Assembly: GCF_039393905.1 (NCBI RefSeq)
Contig: NZ_CP135030.1
Span: 477,203-541,202 of the forward strand
Length of the DNA stretch: 64,000 nt
Direction of reading: 5' to 3'
Source: Buchnera aphidicola (Mindarus japonicus)
Lineage (GTDB): Bacteria > Pseudomonadota > Gammaproteobacteria > Enterobacterales > Enterobacteriaceae
Made by a program: the position numbers and the translations under genes. Shown piece by piece: positions 29,611 through 39,875 of this stretch. The notes under the pieces were generated by a model. It was not told the origin of the DNA, did not search any database, and saw only the letters and a list, made by a program, of their open reading frames with translations. Position 1 is the stretch's first letter. Every line of letters starts with the position of its first letter.

Positions 29611-30591
29611 TTATTTATTAAATTTACTTAAAATATTTTGTATATTTTTAAAAAAATTATTTTCTGTATTAATAATTATAACATTTTTATTGTTTTTCAC
29701 ACTATTTTCATAGGCTTTTAAACCACAAATAAAACCATAAAAATCAATATCTTGATCAAAAATTTTAGAAAATAATTTTTCTGATTTTAATTCGGCATCT
29801 TTTTTAATAATTAATGCCTTTTTTTTAGCATTAGCAACAATATTATTTGATAAATAGTTTGCTAGTAATTTGATTTTCTTTGATTTTTTTTTTGCTTTTA
29901 GTTGTTTATCTATTAATATTCTCTGTTCTTTTTTTAAAAAAAGGTCATACACCAAAGTTAAAGAATCTTTAGGAAATTCTATTTTTTTTATATAAATACC
30001 AACAATCTTTATTCCTAACTGATTTAAACTTTTATTTATTTTTTCTGTTTTTAAAAAAAAATTTAGTTTACTATCTTTTTTTCCATATTCATAAAAAGAA
30101 GTAGAAAAAAAATCTTTATCTGTATTTTTATTAAGTTGTTCTCCTAATACTCTGGGTAAACTAGAATTAATATTTTTGATACTTAACAAATTTATTTTAG
30201 AATATAATTTATCTTCAATTTTCTTTTTCAAGAAATATTCTGCCTGAAATTTATTTCCATTTCTTGTAGATAAATAATATTTACTAAAATTATTTATTTT
30301 CCATTTGATAAAAGAAGTAACTAAAATTTTCTTTTTTTCTTTAGTAAAAAAACAATTTTTATAGTTACTTAAAGTTTGAATACGAGAGTCAAAAATTTGA
30401 ATAGATTCTAAAAATGGTATTATTACATGCAATCCTGGTTTATAAATTATTGGTTTATTTAAGTTGTTTCTTATTATTTTTCCATATCTAAAAATTATTC
30501 CTTTTTCTCCTTCATGTATAATAAAAAAAGAAAAAGAAAAAAAAATTAGAAAAAAAGAAAGTAAAAAAAATAATATTTTATATATTCTCAT
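29611..30591 (-). CDS. hflC: FtsH modulator HflC
   Basis: 326 residues (E. coli 334). One N-terminal membrane segment (about residues 5-24) followed by an SPFH/prohibitin domain starting EGEKGIIFRYGKI. The C-terminal half is predicted helical and Lys-rich. HflK and HflC form a large periplasmic cage around the FtsH protease. The first base of the start codon overlaps the last base of hflK. The protein is diverged but the pair is unmistakable. Confidence 0.93.
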   Translation of the reverse strand: MRIYKILFFLLSFFLIFFSFSFFIIHEGEKGIIFRYGKIIRNNLNKPIIYKPGLHVIIPFLESIQIFDSRIQTLSNYKNCFFTKEKKKILVTSFIKWKINNFSKYYLSTRNGNKFQAEYFLKKKIEDKLYSKINLLSIKNINSSLPRVLGEQLNKNTDKDFFSTSFYEYGKKDSKLNFFLKTEKINKSLNQLGIKIVGIYIKKIEFPKDSLTLVYDLFLKKEQRILIDKQLKAKKKSKKIKLLANYLSNNIVANAKKKALIIKKDAELKSEKLFSKIFDQDIDFYGFICGLKAYENSVKNNKNVIIINTENNFFKNIQNILSKFNK

Positions 30592-31826
30592 TATTTTTCT
30601 CTTAAATTTTCAAAAATATTTTTTCGTAAAGCATTCATTTTACGTTGTTCTAATATATTATCTTTTAATATGTTTAAATTTTTACCATTTTTTTTTATTT
30701 TCTTTTCTTTATTTAAAGAAAAAATTTTATTTTTTAACAATCTATTTTTTTCATTCTCAATTATTTTTTTAAAAAAATTATTATTATTAGAATAAAAATT
30801 ATTTAATAATAGTAAAAAATTACTATTCTTTGTATCTATAAAAATTTTTTTTGAATGAGCAAATATTTCTTCCATAGATTTCATATATAAATGAAGTTTA
30901 GTTATTTCTTTTGATTTTTTATACATTGAAAAAATTTCAGAAAAATAATTTATTTCTCCTTTAGCTTTTGAAAGAACATTTTTTTTATATTCTTTTGCTT
31001 CTTCCAAAATTTTTTTTTCTTTAATATTGGCATAAAACTGTTTTTTTATAAAATATTCTTTTGCTTGACTAATGTATTTTTCTGCTTCTTGATCTGCTTT
31101 AAATACTTTTGATGTAATATTTTTTATTTTATTAGAGGATTCAACAGTATGAAAATTTATATTTAATATTTTAATTCCTAACTTATGATTTTTAATTATT
31201 TTTCTAATTTTATTTTTTATTTTTTTATATATTAATATTTTTTGTTTAAATAAAATTTGATGAGTGTTACAATTTCTAATTGTATCGAATACAACGCTAT
31301 TTGCAATCTGTTTAAAAGTATTTTCAGGAAACGAAACAGAGAATAAATAATTTTTAGGGTTGACAATTTTATACTGTACATCCATTTTTATATTTAATAT
31401 ATTTTCATCTATAGTAGAAACTAATCTCGTAGAAGAAAAAGCTTTTACTTCTTTTATATTAATAGGAAAAACTTTACTAATAAATCTTGGACTCCAATTT
31501 AAACCAGGTCTAGCAATATATGTAAATCTCCCAAAATTTGTAACTACACTTTGCTCAGATTCTTTAACAATGTAAAAACTAGACATTACCCAAAAAAAAA
31601 TAAAAAAAATTAAAGAAAAAAATAAAAAATTATTTTTTTTGTTTGCAACTTTTTCTGAATTTAAATTTAAATTAGAATTTTTCTCTACAAATTTATTTTG
31701 AAAAAATAAACATTTAAAAAAATTATTTTTTTTTACATATATATAATTTACATCACTTTTCTTATTTTTCTTTTCTACTGACAGATCCTTATCAAAAATT
31801 TTATTGATTGGCTGTTTCCAGACCAT
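30591..31826 (-). CDS. hflK: FtsH modulator HflK
   Basis: 411 residues (E. coli 419). The N-terminus MVWKQP resembles MAWNQP of E. coli, but the Gly/Pro-rich cytoplasmic stretch has been replaced by Lys/Asn-rich sequence. One membrane segment lies near residues 70-90, then the SPFH domain (VVTNFGRFTYIARPGLNW). A long C-terminal Lys-rich tail follows. One base overlap with hflC shows translational coupling. hfq and hflX, which lie between miaA and hflK in E. coli, are missing from the 106-base gap. Confidence 0.93.
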   Translation of the reverse strand: MVWKQPINKIFDKDLSVEKKNKKSDVNYIYVKKNNFFKCLFFQNKFVEKNSNLNLNSEKVANKKNNFLFFSLIFFIFFWVMSSFYIVKESEQSVVTNFGRFTYIARPGLNWSPRFISKVFPINIKEVKAFSSTRLVSTIDENILNIKMDVQYKIVNPKNYLFSVSFPENTFKQIANSVVFDTIRNCNTHQILFKQKILIYKKIKNKIRKIIKNHKLGIKILNINFHTVESSNKIKNITSKVFKADQEAEKYISQAKEYFIKKQFYANIKEKKILEEAKEYKKNVLSKAKGEINYFSEIFSMYKKSKEITKLHLYMKSMEEIFAHSKKIFIDTKNSNFLLLLNNFYSNNNNFFKKIIENEKNRLLKNKIFSLNKEKKIKKNGKNLNILKDNILEQRKMNALRKNIFENLREK

Positions 31827-31932
31827 ATTTATACTCCATTAAAATCATTAAATATTTTTATATTATTAAAAAATTAACTATATTAAAATTAATTAATATT
31901 AAATTTATTTATCAAAAAAAAAATAATTTTTA

Positions 31933-32895
31933 TTAAAAAAAATTTTTAATATGAAAAACATCTAAAATTTTATTAATTGATAAATTTTGATCAAAATTAT
32001 CAATCCAATGTAAATTTTTCCATTTTTTTAACCAAGTAATCTGATGTTTTGCTAATTGATATGTTGCAAACATTATCTTTTCTATCATATCTTTATACGT
32101 AATTTTTCCTTCTATATAACTCCACATTTGATAGTATCCTATACGTCGAATAGCTGGAGAATTTATATTTAAATTTTTTCTTAAAAATAAATTTCTAACT
32201 TCATTCTCAAACCCTAATTCCATCATATGATTTAAACGAAGTTTAATTCTTTGTTTTAATTCTTTTTTTTTAGAAAAAAAAATAGAAAACTGTATAACTT
32301 CATATGGGAAATTAGAAATAGTAGATTTTTGTAATTCAGAAATTTTTCTCCCTGTTAATAAAAAAACTTCTAATCCTCTTAATATTCTTTGTATATCATT
32401 TGGATGCAAACGAAAAGATAAATCAGGATCTACTAATTTTAAAAAGTTATGTAAATATTTGTAACCAAAACGTTTTGTTTTTTTTAATAAAAAATTTCTT
32501 ACTTCATTATTTGCTGAAGGTAAAACTGCTATGCCTTTATTTAACACATTAAAATATAGCATTGTTCCTCCAACTAAAACAGGAACTTTCCCTACTTCTA
32601 AAATTTCTTTTATTTTTTTTAAAGCGTCGCGTCTAAATTCTCCAGCTGAATAATATTCATTAGGATCTTTTATATTTATTAAGTGATGTGGAACCTGAGA
32701 TAATTCTTTTATAGTTGGTTTTGCTGTTCCGATATTTATTTCTTTATAAATTAATCCGGAATCTACACTAATGATTTCCATTGGAAAATGTCTTGATAAA
32801 TCAATAGCCAATTTAGTTTTTCCTGAACAAGTTGGACCCATTAAAAAAATTAATATAGGTTTTTTTAGAAAACTAATGTTTTTTTTCATTTTCAA
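31933..32895 (-). CDS. miaA: tRNA dimethylallyltransferase
   Basis: 320 residues (E. coli 316). It adds isopentenyl to A37 of tRNAs reading UNN codons. Walker A GPTCSGKTKLA is at residues 20-30; ISVDSGLIYKEINIGTAKP, PHHLINIKDPNEYYSAGEFRRDA and LVGGTMLYFNVL are classic. The coding start lies 23 bases inside mutL, so the two are translationally coupled. tRNA-Ser(GGA)-type UNN readers such as tRNA-Trp in this window are substrates by family knowledge. Confidence 0.96.
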   Translation of the reverse strand: MKMKKNISFLKKPILIFLMGPTCSGKTKLAIDLSRHFPMEIISVDSGLIYKEINIGTAKPTIKELSQVPHHLINIKDPNEYYSAGEFRRDALKKIKEILEVGKVPVLVGGTMLYFNVLNKGIAVLPSANNEVRNFLLKKTKRFGYKYLHNFLKLVDPDLSFRLHPNDIQRILRGLEVFLLTGRKISELQKSTISNFPYEVIQFSIFFSKKKELKQRIKLRLNHMMELGFENEVRNLFLRKNLNINSPAIRRIGYYQMWSYIEGKITYKDMIEKIMFATYQLAKHQITWLKKWKNLHWIDNFDQNLSINKILDVFHIKNFF

Positions 32896-34618
32896 AAATA
32901 GACATAGCTGTATTTATATTGATACTTTGTAAAAACTTTTTAGATGAAACATTTGAAATTATTAAATTATACTTTTCTATTTCTTGCAAAATTCTATACA
33001 TTTTTTCTTTTCCCCAATTTTTAACTTCTAATTGTATTAACCATATAAAATAATTAATTACTTTAATATCTGTAATATTTTTTTTATTTTCTAAAAATAA
33101 GAAAAAACTAATTATTAAATTTAACAAATTACTCTCTTGCAATAATTTAGGAACAGATTGTACCTGAATAAAATTCAAATGTACTGAATAAGTAAATCCT
33201 AGTTTAAATAATAAATTTTTATAATCTATAATTAAATTTTTTATTTTTATAAGAAAAAATATTTTTTTAGGAGATATTAAATATAATTTCTTAAAATCAT
33301 AAAAATTTCCATGATTTATTTTTTTTTTAAGAATTATTGATTGAATATTAGGCAAAGAAATTAAAAAAAACTTTTCATTTTTTTCAATAAGAACATAATA
33401 ATTTTTGATAAATGCTATTATTTTTCCAAAAGAAAAATTTATCTTTTTTTTAAACTTTTCTTTTTGAAAATTAAACAAACAAAAATTTTTATAATTAGCA
33501 AATTTTTTATTACCTATATTTTTTTTATTCTTAAGATTTTCTTTACATAAAAATTTTTCTTTAGTTTTCTTTTTTTTATTTAAATTTAAAAAAGAAAGAA
33601 AACTATTTTTTTGTTTTTTAAAAAAAGAAACTATTGCATTATAAAAAAAATTATAAATTTTAAATGAATTATTAAATAAAACTTCATTTTTAGTTGGGTG
33701 GTAATTTACATCTACTAAATTAAAAGGTATCTGTAAATACAACACATACGATATATTTATATAATTATGTCCTGTAATTCTTTTAATAATCTCTTTTAGT
33801 AAAAAAGTAATTTTTCGAGAATCTACAAAACGTTTATTAACGTATAAATATCGATTTTTCGTATCGTAATTTATATTTTTATATATTGGATTTTGAATCC
33901 AGCCAAACAATTTATTTTTTTTATCTCTAAATTCAATTTTTAGTAAAGTTTTAAAAAATTTTTCCCCTAGAACAGATTTTACCCTTTCTTCTATTATATT
34001 TTTTTTATTATTAACCAAATATTCTTTTATTAATTTTTTATTATGTTTTAAAATAAAAGTAGTATTACTTTGAGATAAAGCTATGAGTTTTACTATTTTA
34101 ACAATTTTTGAAAATTCTACTTTTTCTTTTTTTATAAAGTTTCTTCGAATGGGGAAATTATAAAAAAGATCAAATATGCTTATAGTCGTACCTATTAAAT
34201 GTGCTATAGGTTTCATAAAAAAACTACTTTTTTTATTTGCATCTAAATATATTTTCCAACCTTCTTTTTGAATACTAGTTTTAGATATTAATTCTAATCG
34301 AGATACTAAAGATATGTTAAATAAAGCTTCTCCTCTAAATCCAAAAGTATTCACGTTATGTAAGTCATTTATAGAAATAATTTTACTAGTTGAATATGAA
34401 GAAATGGAATTAATTAACTCTTTTTTATTAATTCCATAACCATTATCATTTACACAAATCGAACTAATTCCGCCTTTTTTTATTTCGATATAAATTCGAT
34501 CTGCTTTTGCGTCTAAACTGTTTTCTAACAATTCTTTGACTATAGAAGCAGGTCCTCTTATTATTTCTCCTACTGCTATTTGATTTATTACTTTTGAAGA
34601 CAATTTTCGAATGAACAT
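32873..34618 (-). CDS. mutL: DNA mismatch repair protein MutL
   Basis: 581 residues from the ATG at 34618 (E. coli 615). N-terminal GHKL ATPase: IAVGEIIRGPASIVKELLENSLDA, DNGYGINKKEL, TFGFRGEALFNIS. ITFLLKE and DVNYHPTKNEVLF complete the N-terminal half. The central linker is Lys/Asn-rich and low in complexity; the C-terminal dimerisation domain is weakly conserved. It overlaps miaA. amiB, the E. coli neighbour upstream, is not present. Confidence 0.95.
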   Translation of the reverse strand: MFIRKLSSKVINQIAVGEIIRGPASIVKELLENSLDAKADRIYIEIKKGGISSICVNDNGYGINKKELINSISSYSTSKIISINDLHNVNTFGFRGEALFNISLVSRLELISKTSIQKEGWKIYLDANKKSSFFMKPIAHLIGTTISIFDLFYNFPIRRNFIKKEKVEFSKIVKIVKLIALSQSNTTFILKHNKKLIKEYLVNNKKNIIEERVKSVLGEKFFKTLLKIEFRDKKNKLFGWIQNPIYKNINYDTKNRYLYVNKRFVDSRKITFLLKEIIKRITGHNYINISYVLYLQIPFNLVDVNYHPTKNEVLFNNSFKIYNFFYNAIVSFFKKQKNSFLSFLNLNKKKKTKEKFLCKENLKNKKNIGNKKFANYKNFCLFNFQKEKFKKKINFSFGKIIAFIKNYYVLIEKNEKFFLISLPNIQSIILKKKINHGNFYDFKKLYLISPKKIFFLIKIKNLIIDYKNLLFKLGFTYSVHLNFIQVQSVPKLLQESNLLNLIISFFLFLENKKNITDIKVINYFIWLIQLEVKNWGKEKMYRILQEIEKYNLIISNVSSKKFLQSININTAMSIFENEKKH

Positions 34619-35494
34619 ATGAAAAAACTCTATCAATTTAAATTAAAATTAATATGGATAATCTGCTATTTAAATCTAACTTTTTATAAGATAATTATTT
34701 TTATTTTTTTTGTTATGAACTTATATTCTAAATCTTTTTATTCTTTCTACAAAAAAAATTTAAAAAAAATATTTTTTTTACAAAGTAAAATTTATATAAA
34801 TAAAAAAAATTTATTAATCAAATAAAAATATTTTTATTTAATAGTTAAAATTAAATTTTTTAATTTTAAAAAATAAAAATAAATTTAATAAATTTTAAAA
34901 AAATTTTCTTACTATAAATCAATTAAAAAAATTAAATTAATTCAACATTATTATATAAATAATTTATTATTTAATCTTTTTAAAACAATAATTATTTTTT
35001 ATGAATTTTTATTTAGAAATTTCATTAAGAAATTTTATAAAATAAATAAATTTAACGTATTTATAAAACATTGATAAAATATAACTATTTTTTTACTGCA
35101 AGTTAATTAAATAAATATTTTTATGTTAATTTTTATAATATTTTTTTTGTTTTTATTATAAAAAAATTCGTGTAGAAAATTATTAATTAATATATGTTAT
35201 TTTAAATAATATCATATTAATTTTATTTGATTAGACTTATATAGATTATATGTTTATATATTCATATTATATGATTATAGTTTTAATTTAATGTTTTAAA
35301 TATCAAATAAATATATTTTTTTTAAAAAAATAACAATTTTTTTACTAAAAGTTTTTTATTTAAATAAATCAAAATATTTTTTATTTAAAATATATAAATG
35401 AATTTATAAAATATTTTTTCATTCAAAAAAATTAAATTATCTTTTTAATGAATTGATAAATTAATAAATATATTTACATCAAATAAATAAATTT
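34619..35494. other. Large gene-free spacer between pgi and mutL
   Basis: About 876 bases, among the most A/T-rich in the window. E. coli has amiB and tsaE upstream of mutL. A 68-codon plus-strand frame at 34619-34825 begins back to back with mutL, but it is only Lys/Phe/Ile/Tyr and I do not accept it as a gene. No remnant of amiB is recognisable. Confidence 0.6.
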
Positions 35495-37135
35495 TTATTT
35501 ATTACTTTTTTTAAAAAATTCATAAAATTTAATTAGTCCCGATGTTGAAGAATCAAAAGAATTTTTTCTTTTTATATCTAATAATTGTTGTAATATTTTT
35601 TTTGAAGAATCCTTTCCTAATTCAACCCCCCATTGATCAAAACTAAAAATGTTTAATATAATTCCTTGAACAAATATCTTATGTTCATATAAAGCAATTA
35701 AACTACCCAAAGTAGAAGGGGTAATTTTTTTTATTAAAATAGAATTTGTTGGTTTGTTTCCTACACAATTTTTAAATATATGAAAGGAATCATTTAGATT
35801 TGTCCCTTTTTTTGAAAAATTGTTACTATCATCGCCAAAAGCTAAAGCATATGTTTGGCCCAAAAAATGAGATATTAATTTTATATGATGATCATTTATA
35901 GAATTATGACTTATTGCAGGAATAATAAAATCACAAGGAATAAGTCTAGTTCCTTGATGTATTAATTGATAAAAAGAATGTTGTCCATTTGTACCTGATT
36001 CTCCCCATACAATAGGTCCGGTTTTCCATTTTACAAGTTTTTTATTTCTATCTATAGATTTTCCATTAGACTCCATATTTCCTTGTTGAAAATATAATGA
36101 AAATTTATGCATATATTGATCATAAGGAAAAATAGCTTCTGTTTCTGATTTAAAAAAATTATTATACCAAATTCCTATAAGTGCTAATAATACTGGAATA
36201 TTTTTATTAAATTTTGTTTTTAAAAAATGTTGATCCATGTCATAAGCACCTTTTAATAAATTTACAAAATTTTTATACCCAATAGATAGCATAATAGGTA
36301 AACCCACCGAAGACCATAATGAATACCTTCCTCCGACCCAACTCCAAACTGGAAAAATATTATTTTTATGAATACCAAAATCAACTGCTAATTTGATATT
36401 CATAGACACTGCAATGAAATGTTTTTGAAAATTAATTTTTTTTGGTGTACTAGTCATAAACCATTTTTTTATAGTATTTGCATTCGTCATAGTTTCTTGA
36501 GTAAGAAATGTTTTAGAAGAAATTATGAACAAAGTTTGTTCTAAATTAATTTTTTTAAAAACTTCAGTAACATGAGTACCATCTATATTGGATATAAAAT
36601 GAATATTTAATTTGTTTTTATATGGTTTTAATGCTTCTGTAACCATTTCCGGACCTAAATGAGATCCTCCGATACCAATATTTACAATATCAGTAATAAT
36701 TTTTCCTGTATAACCTTTCCATTCTCCAGAAATAACTTTTTTCGAAAATATTTTCATTTTTTCTAAATTTTTATTTATTTCCAACATAATATTTTTTTGA
36801 TTAATATAGATAGGTTTACTAGAACGATTTCTTAAAGCTGTATGAAGCACTGCTCTATTTTCTGTTAAATTTATTATTTTTCCTGAAAACATTTCTTCAA
36901 TTGCATTACTTACAAAAGTTTCTTTTGCCAAATTTAATAATAATTTTATTGTATAATTAGTAATTAAATTTTTTGAAAAATCAACAACCATTTTATTATT
37001 AAAAATAGTAGAAAAATTGTTAAATCGATTTTTATCATCAAAAAATAATTCCTTAATATGAACTTTTTTCATATCTTTAAAATGTTCCTGTAACTTTTTC
37101 CAAGATTTTGTTTCGGTCGGATTAATATTTTTCAT
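35495..37135 (-). CDS. pgi: Glucose-6-phosphate isomerase
   Basis: 546 residues from the ATG at 37135, where homology starts ([19 protein letters not shown]); an ATG at 37144 would give 549, the E. coli length, so the start is not settled. It interconverts glucose 6-phosphate and fructose 6-phosphate. Visible motifs: [39 protein letters not shown], and [19 protein letters not shown] with catalytic Glu and His. Its place between mutL and orn is not the E. coli one. Confidence 0.97.
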   Translation of the reverse strand: MKNINPTETKSWKKLQEHFKDMKKVHIKELFFDDKNRFNNFSTIFNNKMVVDFSKNLITNYTIKLLLNLAKETFVSNAIEEMFSGKIINLTENRAVLHTALRNRSSKPIYINQKNIMLEINKNLEKMKIFSKKVISGEWKGYTGKIITDIVNIGIGGSHLGPEMVTEALKPYKNKLNIHFISNIDGTHVTEVFKKINLEQTLFIISSKTFLTQETMTNANTIKKWFMTSTPKKINFQKHFIAVSMNIKLAVDFGIHKNNIFPVWSWVGGRYSLWSSVGLPIMLSIGYKNFVNLLKGAYDMDQHFLKTKFNKNIPVLLALIGIWYNNFFKSETEAIFPYDQYMHKFSLYFQQGNMESNGKSIDRNKKLVKWKTGPIVWGESGTNGQHSFYQLIHQGTRLIPCDFIIPAISHNSINDHHIKLISHFLGQTYALAFGDDSNNFSKKGTNLNDSFHIFKNCVGNKPTNSILIKKITPSTLGSLIALYEHKIFVQGIILNIFSFDQWGVELGKDSSKKILQQLLDIKRKNSFDSSTSGLIKFYEFFKKSNK

Positions 37136-37344
37136 ATATTTCATTTACTCTTATAATTATTTTTTATTTAAAATTATTAATTTTTAAATTAGAATTAAAT
37201 TAATAACCAAAAACTTTGTTTTTAAAAATATTAACATTTAAAAAAAAAAAATAAACAAAAAATAAATATATATTATTAAGAATAAAATGATTTAAATTTT
37301 TTTAAAAAAATGTTATTTTATAGAAAAATTTTTTATTTTAGAAA

Positions 37345-37893
37345 ATGAAAATAAATAACTCTCATTTAATTTGGATTGACTTAGAAATGACAGGTTTAAA
37401 TCCAAAAAAAAATAAAATTATAGAAATCGCAACTTTAATAACTGATAAAAATTTAAAAATTTTATCAGAAGGTCCTGTAATACCCATTTATCAACCTGAA
37501 AAAGAAATATCTTTAATGAACAATTGGAATAAACGTGTTCATACTGATAATGGATTAATTGATCGTATTAAAAAAAGTTGTTTTAATGAAGAAAAAGCAG
37601 AAGAAGAAACAATAAAATTTTTAAAACAATGGGTTCCTAAAAATACATCCCCAATTTGTGGAAATAGTATTGGTCAAGATCGAAGATTTTTATATGAATA
37701 TATGCCAAAATTAGAAAAATTTTTTCATTATAGATCCATAGATGTTAGCACTATTAAAGAATTAGCCATTCGATGGAAACCAACTATATTTTTTAATAAA
37801 AAAAAAATAGAGAAAAAACATATGGCCTTACAGGATATTTATTTATCGATTAACGAACTAAATTATTATCGAAAAAATTTTATTCAAATCTAA
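37345..37893 (+). CDS. orn: Oligoribonuclease
   Basis: 182 residues (E. coli 181). DEDDh 3'-5' exonuclease for RNA of two to five bases: [23 protein letters not shown] with Asp and Glu, [15 protein letters not shown], and the late [12 protein letters not shown] with the base His and Asp. It is essential in E. coli. tRNA-Gly follows in the same direction, as in E. coli orn-glyVXY. Confidence 0.97.
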   Translation: MKINNSHLIWIDLEMTGLNPKKNKIIEIATLITDKNLKILSEGPVIPIYQPEKEISLMNNWNKRVHTDNGLIDRIKKSCFNEEKAEEETIKFLKQWVPKNTSPICGNSIGQDRRFLYEYMPKLEKFFHYRSIDVSTIKELAIRWKPTIFFNKKKIEKKHMALQDIYLSINELNYYRKNFIQI

Positions 37894-37936
37894 ATAAATT
37901 AGATTGCTTTTTTTAGAAAAAAAAATTATGATTATC

Positions 37937-37966
37937 TTGATTTTAAAAAATTAAACCATCTAAAAT
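37937..37966 (+). promoter_or_regulatory. Likely sigma70 promoter of tRNA-Gly
   Basis: TTGATT (37937-37942), an 18-base spacer and TAAAAT (37961-37966), 29 bases before the tRNA. Fair match in an AT-rich background. Confidence 0.45.
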
Positions 37967-37995
37967 AAGTAGAAATATTTTATATACCTAAATAT

Positions 37996-38070
37996 GCGGG
38001 AATAGCTCAGTGGTAGAGCACAACCTTGCCAAGGTTGGGGTCGCGAGTTCAAACCTCGTTTCCCGCTCCA
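37996..38070 (+). tRNA. tRNA-Gly (anticodon GCC)
   Basis: GCGGGAA acceptor, anticodon arm CAACCTTGCCAAGGTTG with GCC, T-arm GTTCAAAC, discriminator T and an encoded CCA at 38068-38070. It matches E. coli glyV/X/Y, of which a single copy remains. Confidence 0.98.
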
Positions 38071-38834
38071 AAATCTTAAAAATTAAATTTTATTTATTTT
38101 TTCATATTAATTAATTAAAAATTTAATTAAAAAGCAGCTATAATTTTTTATACCTTTCGTATAAATAAAAAATCTTATTTATTCTATATTTTTACTTAAA
38201 TTTCTTATTTAAAGAAATAATTTTTAATTAAATCAAAAAATTTTTTTATTTGGTTATTCACATGTAAAAAATATATGCTTTTTAAAAATTTTCCGAGTGA
38301 ATTACTATAATTAATAATTATATCAATTAATAAATTACATAGAACATCACCCGGAAATTATTAAAAATAATAAAACTTTTAAAAGTATAAATTTTTATAA
38401 AAAAAATAATTTAACTATTTTTTATAAAATATAATATATATATTAACTTTTTATATAAATTTAACTATTAATTAAAACTATTAACTATAAAAAAATGTAT
38501 TTTCTATTTAGTAAAAATAAAAAATATATATTAAATAATAGTTTTTATTTTCTTTTTTTTAAATCCTAAAGATAAAAAAATATTTAAAATACTAATTTTT
38601 AATTATTTTCATTACTATAATTTTATAATTTTTAAAATATATTGATTAAAGTAAAAAAAAATAACTTATCTAAATTTAGAATATTTAAAAGAAAATTATT
38701 TTTATAAAAAAAATTTGGAAATTTCATAAAAAAAATGTTTTTAATTGTTTTTATTTACTAAAAAATTATTTTTTTATGCCAGTATAATAATTAAAAATTT
38801 TTTCTTAAAAAAAATTATTTAAAAAAAATATTTT
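38071..38834. other. Large gene-free spacer between tRNA-Gly and rpmE
   Basis: 764 bases. In E. coli the genes after glyVXY are queG, nnr, tsaE and amiB; none is seen. Two small ordered elements occur: a hairpin TTTATAC/GTATAAA with loop CTTTC (38147-38165), perhaps ending the tRNA-Gly transcript, and a GC-richer inverted repeat at 38290-38357 described separately. Confidence 0.55.
38290..38357. repeat. Inverted repeat island in the tRNA-Gly/rpmE spacer
   Basis: TTTCCGAGTGA (38290-38300) pairs with TCACCCGGAAA (38347-38357) with one mismatch. The 46-base interior contains the perfect 15-base palindrome ATAATTAATAATTAT (38307-38321). These are the only G/C clusters in 700 bases of spacer. Function unknown. 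Confidence 0.45.
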
Positions 38835-39044
38835 TTAATTTTTTGTGAAACTAAACCTTTTTTTAAATTTTTCAATTCGACCACCAGTATTAATTGTTCT
38901 TTGTTTTCCAGTATAAAATGGATGACATTCTGAACATATATCTAATTGAATATTATTTTTTATTGTCGAAAAAAAAATATGAATTTTATTGCATGAACAT
39001 ACAGCTTGTATTTGATGATAGTTAGGATGAATTTTCTTTTTCAT
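38835..39044 (-). CDS. rpmE: 50S ribosomal protein L31 (zinc-binding form)
   Basis: 69 residues (E. coli 70). The start MKKKIHPNYHQIQAVCSC and the later DICSECHPFYTGKQ give the four zinc-ligand Cys, so this is the C+ type. TGGRIEKFKKRF closes the match. It is divergent from hslV. Confidence 0.97.
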   Translation of the reverse strand: MKKKIHPNYHQIQAVCSCNKIHIFFSTIKNNIQLDICSECHPFYTGKQRTINTGGRIEKFKKRFSFTKN

Positions 39045-39320
39045 GTTAGAATTATGCGCTAAAATAAAATTTGTATGTAATTATTATGAATAATTTTTTT
39101 TTTTCTAGCAAACTATTTTTAATAAATAATTTTTAAATAAAAAATTTAATTTTTAAAATTTATTCTATAAAAAATATTTAATATTTTTATATTCTAAAAA
39201 AAATAAGCTAAAAAATAAGATTTTTTTTGATAAAGAAACTGTATTCTATGTTTTATTTACTAAAAATAAAAAATATTTTTTTTTAAATAAAAAATTTTAT
39301 TTTTTATAAAGGACTAATCT

Positions 39321-39875
39321 GTGACTACAATATTAAGTATTAGAGTTAAAAATCAAGTTGTTATCGGTGGAGATGGGCAAGCGACATTAGGTAATACTAT
39401 TATGAAAAGTAATGTCAAAAAAGTAAGAAGCCTTTATAAAGAAAAAATAATTGCCGGATTTGCTGGAAGTACAGCAGATGCTTTTACTTTATTTGAATTA
39501 TTTGAAAAAAAATTATCCATGTACCAAGGGCAACTACAAAGAGCAGCAATAGAACTTGCTAAAGATTGGAGAACAGATCGAATTTTAAGAAAATTAGAAG
39601 CATTACTTGCAGTTGCAAATGAAGAATGTTCATTAATTATTAGTGGCAATGGAGACGTTATCCAACCTGAAGATGATTTAATTGCAATTGGTTCTGGAGG
39701 CCCTTATGCTCAAGCAGCAGCTAAAGCCTTAATAGAAAATACTGACCTTGACGCAAAAGAAATTGTTAAAAAATCGTTAAATATCGCTGCTAATATATGT
39801 ATATATACTAATCATACTTTCACTATAAAAACTTTATATTCAAAAAAAGTAGGATCCTCTATATGTCAGAAATGA
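39321..39875 (+). CDS. hslV: ATP-dependent protease peptidase subunit HslV
   Basis: 184 residues (E. coli 176). The start is GTG at 39321 with AAAGGAC upstream; after Met removal Thr is the catalytic N-terminal nucleophile (TTILSIRV). [33 protein letters not shown] and [14 protein letters not shown] are near identical to E. coli. Eight extra residues at the C-terminus (after TIKTLYS) run into the overlap with hslU (13 bases), suggesting translational coupling. Confidence 0.98.
   Translation: MTTILSIRVKNQVVIGGDGQATLGNTIMKSNVKKVRSLYKEKIIAGFAGSTADAFTLFELFEKKLSMYQGQLQRAAIELAKDWRTDRILRKLEALLAVANEECSLIISGNGDVIQPEDDLIAIGSGGPYAQAAAKALIENTDLDAKEIVKKSLNIAANICIYTNHTFTIKTLYSKKVGSSICQK

Noticed and set aside
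30464..30772. 102-codon plus-strand frame over the hflK/hflC junction
   Set aside because: Phe/Leu/Tyr-rich antisense of Lys-rich hflKC; a typical shadow, not a membrane protein.
34619..34825. 68-codon plus-strand open frame next to the mutL start
   Set aside because: Composition is only Lys/Phe/Ile/Tyr/Asn as expected from random A/T DNA, there is no ribosome binding site, and it begins within the mutL start region.
39227..39252. TTGATA/TATGTT as an hslV promoter
   Set aside because: Spacer of 14 bases; no heat-shock sigma32 pattern could be recognised either.
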